Part shown: positions 1 to 6,228 of the stretch, one piece after another
Layout: each line of letters starts with the position of its first letter
How positions within the stretch are numbered: position 1 is the stretch's first letter
Source: JAFASC01 sp034669525
GTDB lineage: Bacteria > Pseudomonadota > Alphaproteobacteria > Rhizobiales > Beijerinckiaceae
NCBI GenBank assembly: GCA_034669525.1
Contig: JAXDNH010000091.1
Span: 1-7,872 of the forward strand
Direction: 5' to 3'
Length of the DNA stretch: 7,872 nt
Position numbers and translations under genes: made by a program
Notes under the pieces: generated by a model
The model's database searches: none
What the model was told of the DNA's origin: nothing
What the model saw: only the letters and a program-made list of their open reading frames with translations

Positions 1-43
1 AGGTGGTCGCGGCGGCGTGGGGCTCGCGTGCCGGAGGGGCTGC

Positions 44-1351
44 ATGACGGTCGTTGATCGCAAACTCCATGGCTCTGCGCCTTCGGATGCCGCGGGCGGA
101 AGCCAGGCCAAGCGCCTCTTCGCCACCCGCCGGCTGTCGCTCGACCTCGCGGCGCCGCTCTCGCCCGAGGACCAGGTCGTCCAGGCGATGGAAGATGCGA
201 GCCCGACCAAATGGCATCTCGCCCATGCCACCTGGTTCTTCGAGACCTTCATCCTGCAGCATCATCTGCCGGGCTACCGGATTTTCGACGAAAAATTCAA
301 TTTCTGCTTCAACTCGTATTACGAGAGCCAGGGCGAGCGGCAGCCGCGGCCGAAGCGCGGCCTGCTGACACGGCCCTCAAGCGCCGAGGTTTTCGCCTAT
401 CGCAGGCATATCGATGAGGGCCTGCAGGCGCTGTATGCGCGTGGCGTCGATCCTCACGGTGAGGTGGCGCGGCTGATCGAACTCGGCATCAATCACGAGC
501 AGCAGCACCAGGAGCTTCTGCTCACCGATATCCTCGCCCTTTTCGCACAGAGCCCGCTGCGCCCCGCCTACCGCGAGGCGCCGCATCTTCCCCAACGCAA
601 CGAAGTCCCGAGCCTCGCCTACCTCGCCTTCGAGGGCGGCATCCGCGAAGCCGGCCATTCCGGCGAAGGCTTCCATTGGGACAATGAAGCGCCGCGCCAC
701 AAAGTGCTGATCCATCGCTTCCGCCTGGCCGACCGCTTGGTCAGCAACGGCGAGTGGCTCGAGTTCATGGACGCCAACGGCTACGCCAACGCCTCGCTCT
801 GGCTCGCCGATGGCTGGATCACTGTGAATCGCGAGGGCTGGCGCGCCCCGAATTACTGGGAGGAGCGGGACGGCGAGTGGCGCCAGATGAGCCTGCGCGG
901 CCTCCAGCCGATCGATCCCGCCGCGCCCGTCTGCCATATCAGCTACTACGAGGCCGACGCCTACGCCCGCTGGGCCGGCAAGCGTCTGCCGACCGAATTC
1001 GAGTGGGAGATCGCCGCCGAAGCGCTGCCGGCGGCAGGCAACACCCTCGGCTCGCGCGCCCTCACTCCGCAAACTGCCCCGGAGAACCCCTCCGGCAGGT
1101 GTGATCGGCCACGCCAGATGTTTGGCGACGTATGGGAGTGGACGCAGAGCGCCTACCTCCCATATCCGGGCTACCGGCCCCCGGTCGGCGCGCTCGGCGA
1201 GTACAATGGCAAGTTCATGGTCAGCCAGCAGGTCCTCCGGGGCGCGTCCTGCGTCACGCCCGACGGACACTCGCGCGCGACCTACCGGAACTTCTTCTAC
1301 CCGCAGCAGCGCTGGCAGTTTATGGGCCTTCGCCTCGCCGAGGACGCTTAG
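44..1351 (+). CDS. egtB: Ergothioneine biosynthesis protein EgtB (iron(II)-dependent sulfoxide synthase)
   Basis: EgtB uses O2 and non-haem iron to join the imidazole C2 of hercynine (trimethyl-histidine) to a thiol donor (gamma-glutamylcysteine or cysteine, depending on type), giving a sulfoxide precursor of ergothioneine in the cytoplasm. Seen here: an N-terminal DinB-like domain with WHLAH at about residues 57-61 and HEQQH at 151-155, which supply the family's three iron-binding histidines (H151, H155 and one of H58/H61). A C-terminal FGE-sulfatase-like domain runs from about 207 to 431, with KRLPTEFEWE near 313, FGDVWEWT near 360 and a closing RNFFYPQQRWQFMGLRLA. The length of 435 residues is normal. 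ATG 44 is preferred over GTG 17 because GGAGGGG lies five bases upstream. The thiol-donor type cannot be read with certainty. It is followed one base later by egtD, and no egtA, egtC or egtE is present in the window. Confidence 0.95.
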   Translation: MTVVDRKLHGSAPSDAAGGSQAKRLFATRRLSLDLAAPLSPEDQVVQAMEDASPTKWHLAHATWFFETFILQHHLPGYRIFDEKFNFCFNSYYESQGERQPRPKRGLLTRPSSAEVFAYRRHIDEGLQALYARGVDPHGEVARLIELGINHEQQHQELLLTDILALFAQSPLRPAYREAPHLPQRNEVPSLAYLAFEGGIREAGHSGEGFHWDNEAPRHKVLIHRFRLADRLVSNGEWLEFMDANGYANASLWLADGWITVNREGWRAPNYWEERDGEWRQMSLRGLQPIDPAAPVCHISYYEADAYARWAGKRLPTEFEWEIAAEALPAAGNTLGSRALTPQTAPENPSGRCDRPRQMFGDVWEWTQSAYLPYPGYRPPVGALGEYNGKFMVSQQVLRGASCVTPDGHSRATYRNFFYPQQRWQFMGLRLAEDA

Positions 1352-1352
1352 G

Positions 1353-2369
1353 ATGGGCTCCGACCGCGCGCTGGCGCTGAAAAGCGACGAGGCGCTGGAC
1401 TGGGTACCCGCGGCCAACGAATTCGCCGATGCGGTAATCTCGGGCCTTTCGTCTTCGCCGAAGAGCCTGCCCTGCCGCTATTTCTACGACGCCCGCGGCA
1501 GCGAGCTGTTCGAGGCGATCACCGATCTCCCCGAATATTACCCGACGCGCAGCGAGACGGCGATCCTCGCCGCGCACGCCTCCGACATCGCCGATCGCCT
1601 GCCGGACGGTGCCATCCTTGTCGAGTTCGGCTCGGGCTCGAGCCGCAAGACCGAACTGCTGCTCGCCGAGATGCTCGACCTTGCCGCCTATGTGCCGATC
1701 GACGTTTCGGATTCGGCGCTTGCCGGCGCGAAGCAGCGGCTCGAGGCACGCTTTCCCGCGCTGCATGTGCATCCCATCCTCGGCAATTTCACCGACGAAG
1801 TGAGCTATCCGTTTGATCTTTGGTCGCGCTCCAAAGTCGGCTTCTTCCCCGGCTCGACGATCGGCAATCTCACGCCGACAGAAGCGACGGAGCTCCTCGC
1901 CAGCATGGCGCGCACACTCGGACCCGGCGGCCGCCTGATCATAGGCGTCGATCTGAAAAAGGACGCACACACGCTGGTTTCCGCCTACAACGATGCAGCG
2001 GGCGTCACTGCCGCGTTCAATCTTAACCTTCTCACGCGCATCAATCGCGAACTGCGCGCAACGTTCGATCTCACGCAGTTCCGGCATGAGGCGGTCTACA
2101 ATCCGCGCGAGGGCCGCGTTGAAATGTATCTCGTCAGCGAGCGCGCCCAGCAAGCGGGCGTCATCGGTCGCACATTCTCGTTTGCCAACGGTGAGCGCAT
2201 CCACACCGAGAATTCATACAAATACACGATCGAGGAGTTCCAGGCGCTGGCGCGGCTTGCAGGTTGGCAGCCGCAGGAAGTCTGGACCGACAGGGACTCG
2301 CTGTTCAGCGTACACGAACTTGTGCTGCACGAGCCAGAACTTAAGTTCCGCAGCAAACCCTCCTACTAA
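1353..2369 (+). CDS. egtD: L-histidine N-alpha-methyltransferase EgtD
   Basis: EgtD transfers three methyl groups from S-adenosylmethionine to the alpha-amine of histidine, making hercynine, the substrate of EgtB. The 338-residue protein shows the full family pattern: RYFYDARGSELFEAIT (42-57) and PEYYPTRSE (60-68) at the N terminus, the SAM loop EFGSGSSRKT (91-100), PIDVS (115-119), FFPGSTIGNL (164-173, including the substrate-contacting Asn of GN), GVDLKKD (198-204), and TENSYKYT (285-292), whose Glu and Ser correspond to residues that hold the histidine substrate in mycobacterial EgtD. The frame is open back to 1101, but that stretch overlaps egtB out of frame. ATG 1353, one base after the egtB stop and with AGGA about eight bases upstream, fits the family length. 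The two genes should be co-transcribed and probably translationally coupled. Confidence 0.95.
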   Translation: MGSDRALALKSDEALDWVPAANEFADAVISGLSSSPKSLPCRYFYDARGSELFEAITDLPEYYPTRSETAILAAHASDIADRLPDGAILVEFGSGSSRKTELLLAEMLDLAAYVPIDVSDSALAGAKQRLEARFPALHVHPILGNFTDEVSYPFDLWSRSKVGFFPGSTIGNLTPTEATELLASMARTLGPGGRLIIGVDLKKDAHTLVSAYNDAAGVTAAFNLNLLTRINRELRATFDLTQFRHEAVYNPREGRVEMYLVSERAQQAGVIGRTFSFANGERIHTENSYKYTIEEFQALARLAGWQPQEVWTDRDSLFSVHELVLHEPELKFRSKPSY

Positions 2370-2371
2370 GC

Positions 2372-2533
2372 CTATTTTCCGTCCACATAGGCCTCGCAAT
2401 TCGGCCGGCGAGAGAGGAGACAATCGTCGATCTTCTGCTGCCGCTGCAGGGCAGAGATCACGAACCAGCCGAAGAGGATGAAAGCGACGACCGCCCCCAG
2501 GATAAGGAATTTCCTGCGCTCCTGATTGTCCAT
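2372..2533 (-). CDS. Small single-pass membrane protein, function unknown
   Basis: Reading the minus strand from the ATG at 2533 to the TAG ending at 2372 gives a 53-residue protein. It starts MDNQERRKFLILGAVVAFIL, continues with FGWFVISALQ, and ends IDDCLLSRRPNCEAYVDGK. Seen: a charged N terminus, one clear hydrophobic helix (about residues 9-27), then a polar tail with two cysteines (C38, C46). The positive-inside rule fits N-in/C-out, which would put the cysteines in the periplasm. The start has only a weak ribosome site (GAAAG about six bases upstream). Its stop lies two bases from the egtD stop, so the genes converge, and it is divergent from the small lipoprotein gene 83 bases away. From memory it resembles small bitopic hypotheticals of Hyphomicrobiales, but I cannot name a function. 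The protein-like pattern (charged end, helix, polar tail) is the main evidence that it is real. Confidence 0.72.
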   Translation of the reverse strand: MDNQERRKFLILGAVVAFILFGWFVISALQRQQKIDDCLLSRRPNCEAYVDGK

Positions 2534-2616
2534 CGGCTTTCGTCGGGCAGTAAGGGATGCGGCGTAAACGAATTTGCGCTAGCATAGGGCCGACCCGGAG
2601 CAAACCCGCTGTCTCC
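2534..2616. promoter_or_regulatory. Divergent intergenic region with candidate promoter
   Basis: These 83 bases separate the divergently read small membrane protein (minus) and lipoprotein (plus), so promoters for both should lie here or close by. On the plus strand TAGCAT (2580-2585) matches the sigma-70 -10 box at four of six positions, but I see no good -35 box at the right spacing. If it is used, transcription would start near 2591, which excludes the upstream ATG at 2557 for the lipoprotein. I found no convincing boxes for the minus strand. Confidence 0.3.
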
Positions 2617-2757
2617 ATGCCGCTGAAGCTCGGAACATTCACGGCCCTCGCCCTGATCGCGCTGCTCCTTGCCGGCTGCGACCGCTGCGGCGATCCGGTG
2701 CAGCTGAACATCCCCGGCGCGCCGAAATCCTGCTACGAGCAGACCCCGCAGAAGTAG
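2617..2757 (+). CDS. Small lipoprotein, function unknown
   Basis: A 46-residue protein that starts MPLKLGTFTALALIALLLAG and is followed by Cys21. It has a short basic start, a hydrophobic stretch and the lipobox LLAGC, so signal peptidase II should cleave before Cys21 and leave a lipidated 26-residue peptide (CDRCGDPVQ... to EQTPQK). The mature part holds two further cysteines (C24, C39), which could form a disulfide. Asp at position +2 is the inner-membrane retention signal in enterobacteria; whether that holds here is unknown. An in-frame ATG at 2557 would add 20 basic residues before the signal peptide, which is unlike a type II signal sequence, so ATG 2617 is chosen even though its ribosome site is poor (GGAG 16 bases upstream). 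It is divergent from the small membrane protein gene. The function is not known to me; very short lipoproteins of this cut are common in alphaproteobacteria. Confidence 0.72.
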   Translation: MPLKLGTFTALALIALLLAGCDRCGDPVQLNIPGAPKSCYEQTPQK

Positions 2758-2933
2758 CCTTACGCTTGCGGTTGCTGTTCAGGACGGCTTGCTGTATGTG
2801 AAAGGTCTCGATCTCTTCGGTCGGTGCAAGTGGCCATTGAGCGTCCTGAGGACGCGGTCGACGACTCCTTCCAGAAATTTCGACGGCGCGGCCGGTCATC
2901 CCGACTGGCTGCTATTCTCATGAGGAGCCGACA
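2758..2933 (+). promoter_or_regulatory. Long leader region upstream of cspA
   Basis: This is 176 bases without a recognisable gene between the lipoprotein and cspA. Long structured 5' leaders are typical of cold-shock protein genes, where they control temperature-dependent stability and translation. Visible here are a perfect hairpin at 2841-2855 and a strong ribosome site, GAGGAG at 2922-2927, six bases before the cspA ATG. TTGCTG (2772-2777) and TATGTG (2795-2800), 17 bases apart, form a weak promoter candidate that would give a leader of about 125 nt. That promoter match is poor and is an inference only. Confidence 0.35.
2841..2855 (+). other. Perfect hairpin in the cspA leader
   Basis: GCGTCC-TGA-GGACGC gives a six-base-pair GC-rich stem with a three-base loop, about 80 bases before the cspA start codon. 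There is no T-run after it, so it is not a terminator. It may be part of a leader fold. Confidence 0.4.
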
Positions 2934-3146
2934 ATGGCGACTGGTACAGTAAAGTGGTTCAACCCCGAGAAGGGTTATGGCTTCATCCAGCCGGATGACG
3001 GCGGCAAGGACGCGTTCGTTCACATCAGTGCGGTCGAGCAGGCCGGCATGCGCAGCCTCAACGAAGGCCAGAAGGTGAATTACGAGCTCGTCACCGACCG
3101 GCGCTCGGGCAAGACCTCGGCCGGCAATCTCTCCGCCGCTCAGTAA
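2934..3146 (+). CDS. cspA: Cold-shock protein, CspA family
   Basis: A single cold-shock domain (five-stranded OB fold) of 70 residues, the normal size. It binds single-stranded RNA and DNA and acts as an RNA chaperone in the cytoplasm. It begins MATGTVKWFNPEKGYGFIQP and contains the RNP1 motif KGYGFIQ (13-19) and the RNP2-like motif DAFVHIS (26-32), both with the aromatic residues used in nucleic-acid stacking. The start is clear: GAGGAG lies six bases upstream of the ATG. It sits alone between a long leader and a GC-rich hairpin. Whether this copy is cold-induced or constitutive cannot be told from sequence; alphaproteobacteria usually carry several. The name cspA is by family rather than proven orthology. 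Confidence 0.95.
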   Translation: MATGTVKWFNPEKGYGFIQPDDGGKDAFVHISAVEQAGMRSLNEGQKVNYELVTDRRSGKTSAGNLSAAQ

Positions 3147-3158
3147 GGCTTGACGCAA

Positions 3159-3183
3159 TCCGGTCGGGCGACGCCCGGCCGGA
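3159..3183 (+). terminator. GC-rich stem-loop after cspA
   Basis: Twelve bases after the cspA stop, TCCGGTCGGGC (3159-3169) pairs with GCCCGGCCGGA (3173-3183) around a GAC loop. This makes an 11-base-pair stem with one G-U pair. There is no T-run after it (ACCCCC follows), so it may be a 3' mRNA-protecting structure or a Rho-independent terminator of the U-tract-less kind often proposed in GC-rich genomes. Confidence 0.55.
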
Positions 3184-3231
3184 CCCCCAAGGCTGGTATT
3201 TCCGGCCGCGTGCACCAGAAAGCATGCGACG

Positions 3232-3275
3232 CCCGCGTGACTTCGCCGAGCCGGCGCGTTCACAGCGGGTTTTTT
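3232..3275 (+). terminator. Intrinsic terminator or attenuator abutting the photolyase start
   Basis: CCCGC (3232-3236) pairs with GCGGG (3265-3269), GTGA (3237-3240) pairs with TCAC (3260-3263) with A3264 bulged, and CGCCG (3244-3248) pairs with CGGCG (3252-3256) around AGC. Six T residues follow at 3270-3275. This is a textbook Rho-independent terminator shape, read in the plus direction. It could end the cspA transcript, but the photolyase ATG begins at 3277. The hairpin must therefore either be bypassed or act on photolyase expression, and it also covers the only ribosome-site-like bases (GCGGG). Confidence 0.6.
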
Positions 3276-3276
3276 C

Positions 3277-4659
3277 ATGATCGAAGCCGAGCGGCTCAAG
3301 GAGCTTAACAACGCGCCTGAGGCGCGGGGCGAGTACGTCCTCTATTGGATGCAGCAGTCGCAGCGCGAATCGTTCAGCCCTGCACTGGAAGCTGCCATCG
3401 CCTCGGCCAATCGGCTCAACCTTCCGGTCCTCGTCTGCTTTGGATTGACCGATGGATATCCGGACGCGAATGCCCGGCACTATGCCTTCATGCTGGAAGG
3501 TTTGCGCGAGACCGGCGCGGCCCTGACGGAGCGTGGTGTTGCATTCGCGGTGCGCCGCGGTTCTCCCGACGATCTGGCGATCGCCCTCGCGGAGCGGGCG
3601 GCGATGATGGTCTGCGATCGCGGCTACCTGCGCATTCAGAAGCGATGGCGCACGAAAGTTGCGCAGTCGGTGAAATGTAGGGTTTCGCAGATCGAGGGCG
3701 ACGTCGTCGTGCCGGTCGAGCACGCCTCCCAAAAGCGCGAGGTCGGCGCGCGCACGTTGCGGCCGACAATCCTGCGTGTGCGCGATGACTTCCTGCAGCC
3801 GACGCAACGAATGCCGGTAAGGCACAAGGCGGCGGCGACAGAGCTGCGCCTCACCGATTCGCTCGATTTGTCGGATGTGCCCGCGCTTCTGCAACAACTC
3901 GACCTCGATCGTTCCGTGCCGCCGGTCATGCGATTTCGCGGCGGCTATCGCCAGGCAAACAGGCATCTCGAAACCTTCCTGCACGGGCCTCTGCAACACT
4001 ACGCGTCAGCGCGCCGCGAGCCCGCTGCAATGCAGGTTTCGTTTCTCTCGGCTTATCTGCATTTCGGGCAGATCTCGCCGGTCGAGGTCGCGCTTGCCGC
4101 GCGCGACGCCGGCGCCGGACATGCCGATCGCGCTTCATACCTCGAAGAGCTTGTCGTGCGCCGCGAACTTGCAATGAATTTTGTCGAGTATATGCCGGAT
4201 TACGACAACTATTCCTGCCTTCCGGCTTGGGCGAAGGAAACGTTGACGCAACACAAAAGGGACAAGCGTTCGCACATTTATAGCCAAGAGCAATTGGCCG
4301 AAGGAAAAACGCACGATCCATACTGGAACGCGGCAATGGCCGAAATGCGCGGCACCGGGTACATGCACAACCATATGCGCATGTATTGGGGCAAGAAAAT
4401 CCTCGACTGGTCGAAAGCACCGGAAGAGGGCTATGCCACCGCGCTCACGCTCAATAACCGCTATTTTCTTTGCGGGCGCGACGCTAATTCGTTCGCCAAT
4501 ATCGCCTGGTGCTTCGGCCTGCACGATCGCCCTTGGCCCGAGCGTCCGGTCTTCGGCAAAGTTCGGTCGATGACCGCCGCGGGGCTGGAACGGAAGATCG
4601 ATGTGCATGCCTATATGGAACGCGTTGCCGAGCTGATTGCCGAGGAGATAAAGATTTGA
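3277..4659 (+). CDS. phr: Class II CPD photolyase (deoxyribodipyrimidine photo-lyase)
   Basis: It repairs UV-made cyclobutane pyrimidine dimers in DNA using blue light and reduced FAD. The 460-residue length is normal for class II. Seen: an N-terminal Rossmann-like domain with GEYVLYWMQQSQR (18-30) and LPVLVCFGLTDGYPDAN (49-65), then the FAD-binding helical domain with SFLSAYLHFGQISP (255-268) and EELVVRRELAMNF (290-302). The class II signature block follows: THDPYWNAA (345-353), HNHMRMYWGKKILDW (364-378), NNRYFLCGRDANSFANIAWC (393-412) and RPWPERPVFGKVR (418-430). ATG 3277 is chosen because the LKELNNAPE segment just after it is part of the family N terminus, and the next in-frame ATG would cut the conserved YVLYWM strand. 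There is no ordinary ribosome site; a terminator-like hairpin ends one base before the start. The adjacent efflux gene begins 64 bases downstream. Confidence 0.94.
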   Translation: MIEAERLKELNNAPEARGEYVLYWMQQSQRESFSPALEAAIASANRLNLPVLVCFGLTDGYPDANARHYAFMLEGLRETGAALTERGVAFAVRRGSPDDLAIALAERAAMMVCDRGYLRIQKRWRTKVAQSVKCRVSQIEGDVVVPVEHASQKREVGARTLRPTILRVRDDFLQPTQRMPVRHKAAATELRLTDSLDLSDVPALLQQLDLDRSVPPVMRFRGGYRQANRHLETFLHGPLQHYASARREPAAMQVSFLSAYLHFGQISPVEVALAARDAGAGHADRASYLEELVVRRELAMNFVEYMPDYDNYSCLPAWAKETLTQHKRDKRSHIYSQEQLAEGKTHDPYWNAAMAEMRGTGYMHNHMRMYWGKKILDWSKAPEEGYATALTLNNRYFLCGRDANSFANIAWCFGLHDRPWPERPVFGKVRSMTAAGLERKIDVHAYMERVAELIAEEIKI

Positions 4660-4723
4660 ACAGCGCTCCGGTCTTGCCTAACCTGCCCGTGCCGCTAAGA
4701 ACCTCCCTATCTCCTTGGCATCA

Positions 4724-6211
4724 ATGATGAGTGACGGTTCCGGCGAGGCAACATCCCTCGATCACCGAGAGATTCTCTCGATCATATTCGGCCTCCTGCT
4801 CGCGATGCTGCTTGCCGCGCTCGATCAGACGATCGTCGCGACCGCAATGCCGACGATCGGGCGGGACCTGCACGATATCGAACATCTCCCCTGGATCGTC
4901 ACGGCATATCTGCTTGCCTCTACCGCGGTCACGCCGCTTTACGGGAAGCTCAGTGACATTCATGGGCGAAGACCCGTTCTCCTCGCTGCGATCTCCACGT
5001 TCATCGCGGGGTCGATCGCCTGCGCTCTCGCGCCTTCGATGTTCATCCTCATTTGTGCACGCGGTCTTCAGGGCATCGGCGGCGGCGGTCTTATCTCGCT
5101 TGCGCAAACGATCATCGCGGACATCGTTTCGCCACGTGAGCGCGGACGCTATCAGGTCTACATCGCAAGCGTGTTCATCACATCGAGTCTGGCCGGTCCG
5201 GTTCTTGGCGGGTTCTTTGCCGAGCACGTGCATTGGTCGGCGATTTTCTGGATCAACCTCCCCCTTGGTCTCGGCGCTTTCGCGATGACCTATTCGAAGC
5301 TGAAGCGGCTGCCGCGCCACGAGCGGCCGCACCGTCTCGATCTCATCGGCGCTGCATGTCTGGTCATCGGCTCCACAAGCCTGCTGCTTGCCCTGAGCTG
5401 GGGTGGCATACGCTACCCGTGGCTCTCTTTCGAGATCATCGCAGTTATCATCCTCTCCATTGCGTTCTGGGCAGCGTTCTTCATTCGCACCTACATGATC
5501 AGCGAGCCGCTTATCCCGGTTACGGTTCTGCAGAACCAGGTCGTTCGCACGGGGACTCTGTCGGCGAGTCTTGCCATGGGCGTCTTCATCGGGCTCTCCA
5601 TTTTCATGCCGATCTATTTTCAGGGCATCGCGAGCCTGTCTGCCAGCACTGCAGGTCTGGCGCTTATTCCATTGATGGCCGGAACGGTGGTCGGCGCGAC
5701 GATATCGGGCCGCTCAATGGCGCGTTTCTCCCATTACAAGCGCCTGCCGCTCATCGCGCTTATCTTTTCGCTGAGCGCGACGGCTGCAATGGCTTTCGCG
5801 GATCGATATTCGCTATTGCTGATCGAAGTGCTACTCGCGACGATCAGCATCGGGCTCGGCACGGTTCTGCCGGTGACCACCGTTGCGATTCAAAACGCGG
5901 TTCACCTGCACGAGCTTGGCACGGCAACGGCGAGCATGAATTTCTTCCGTCAGCTCGGCGGCGCTTTCATTGTCGCGATTTTCGGGACGATCGTGCTCAA
6001 TGGAGCAGGTATTTCAGGAGCCGATCTGACTCACGGAATTCCGAAGACGCCGGAACTGGTGAGCGCGTTCCGCGCGGTATTCGTGGCAGCAACGGGCGGC
6101 GTGCTTGCGTGCATGCTTTTCCTGCTTCGGATGGAAGAAAGACCGCTGCTCGCGCGGCGCCCCCACGTGCTCGCAGAAACAGGCGTGGAGCTTACGCCGC
6201 AGGAGGATTGA
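4724..6211 (+). CDS. MFS multidrug efflux transporter, DHA2 (EmrB/QacA) family, 14 TM
   Basis: An inner-membrane, proton-driven antiporter likely to export drugs or other toxic amphiphiles; the substrate cannot be told. The 495 residues and the hydrophobic pattern fit the 14-helix DHA2 group. Motifs seen: LDQTIVATAMPTI (33-45, motif D1 with the membrane Asp34), GKLSDIHGRRPVLL (74-87, motif A), RGLQGIGGG (113-121, motif B), GPVLGGFF (158-165, motif C of antiporters), and LGTATASMNFFRQLGGA (398-414). The start is uncertain: tandem ATGs at 4724 and 4727 and a TTG at 4715 are all in frame, and none has a good ribosome site. No EmrA-type adaptor, outer-membrane channel or TetR/MarR regulator is nearby, so it may work alone. 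It lies 64 bases after the photolyase gene and could be read through from it. It converges with the minus-strand signalling genes, with only eight bases between the stops. Confidence 0.9.
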   Translation: MMSDGSGEATSLDHREILSIIFGLLLAMLLAALDQTIVATAMPTIGRDLHDIEHLPWIVTAYLLASTAVTPLYGKLSDIHGRRPVLLAAISTFIAGSIACALAPSMFILICARGLQGIGGGGLISLAQTIIADIVSPRERGRYQVYIASVFITSSLAGPVLGGFFAEHVHWSAIFWINLPLGLGAFAMTYSKLKRLPRHERPHRLDLIGAACLVIGSTSLLLALSWGGIRYPWLSFEIIAVIILSIAFWAAFFIRTYMISEPLIPVTVLQNQVVRTGTLSASLAMGVFIGLSIFMPIYFQGIASLSASTAGLALIPLMAGTVVGATISGRSMARFSHYKRLPLIALIFSLSATAAMAFADRYSLLLIEVLLATISIGLGTVLPVTTVAIQNAVHLHELGTATASMNFFRQLGGAFIVAIFGTIVLNGAGISGADLTHGIPKTPELVSAFRAVFVAATGGVLACMLFLLRMEERPLLARRPHVLAETGVELTPQED

Positions 6212-6213
6212 AC

Positions 6214-6228
6214 GCCGCTTCACGCGGC
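6214..6228. terminator. Possible short bidirectional terminator hairpin
   Basis: GCCGC-TTCAC-GCGGC forms a five-base-pair stem exactly between the converging transporter and HPt genes, with the stop codon of the latter in the loop. There is no T-run on either side, so termination is uncertain. Confidence 0.3.

Noticed and set aside
1..43. Possible gene end or promoter upstream of egtB
   Set aside because: Only 43 bases are visible; apart from the GGAGGGG ribosome site, nothing can be supported.
1101..1352. Upstream extension of the egtD frame
   Set aside because: It overlaps the end of egtB out of frame and reads as Arg/Ser/Thr-rich nonsense; the family N terminus matches the ATG at 1353.
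377..1417. 346-codon open frame on the minus strand opposite egtB
   Set aside because: It is antisense to an unmistakable egtB, its translation is a low-complexity mix rich in Ala, Arg and Gly with no motif, and GC-rich codon bias routinely leaves the opposite strand open.
1320..2204. 294-codon open frame on the minus strand opposite egtD
   Set aside because: It is the shadow of egtD, with no recognisable domain and no ribosome site that makes sense.
2337..2348. Perfect 12-base palindrome GAACTTAAGTTC at the 3' end of egtD
   Set aside because: It has no loop, lies within coding sequence and has no second copy; it is probably chance, though it could be checked for conservation.
2370..2392. 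GCCTAT and ATAGGC as a terminator between egtD and the small membrane gene
   Set aside because: A six-pair stem with an 11-base loop and no T-run, lying within the small gene; too weak to call.
2557..2616. Earlier ATG (2557) for the lipoprotein
   Set aside because: It would place 20 basic residues before the signal peptide, the ribosome site touches the ATG with no spacing, and the likely promoter lies downstream of it.
3091..3999. 302-codon minus-strand frame across cspA and the photolyase start
   Set aside because: It is antisense to two clear genes, Arg-rich, with no motif.
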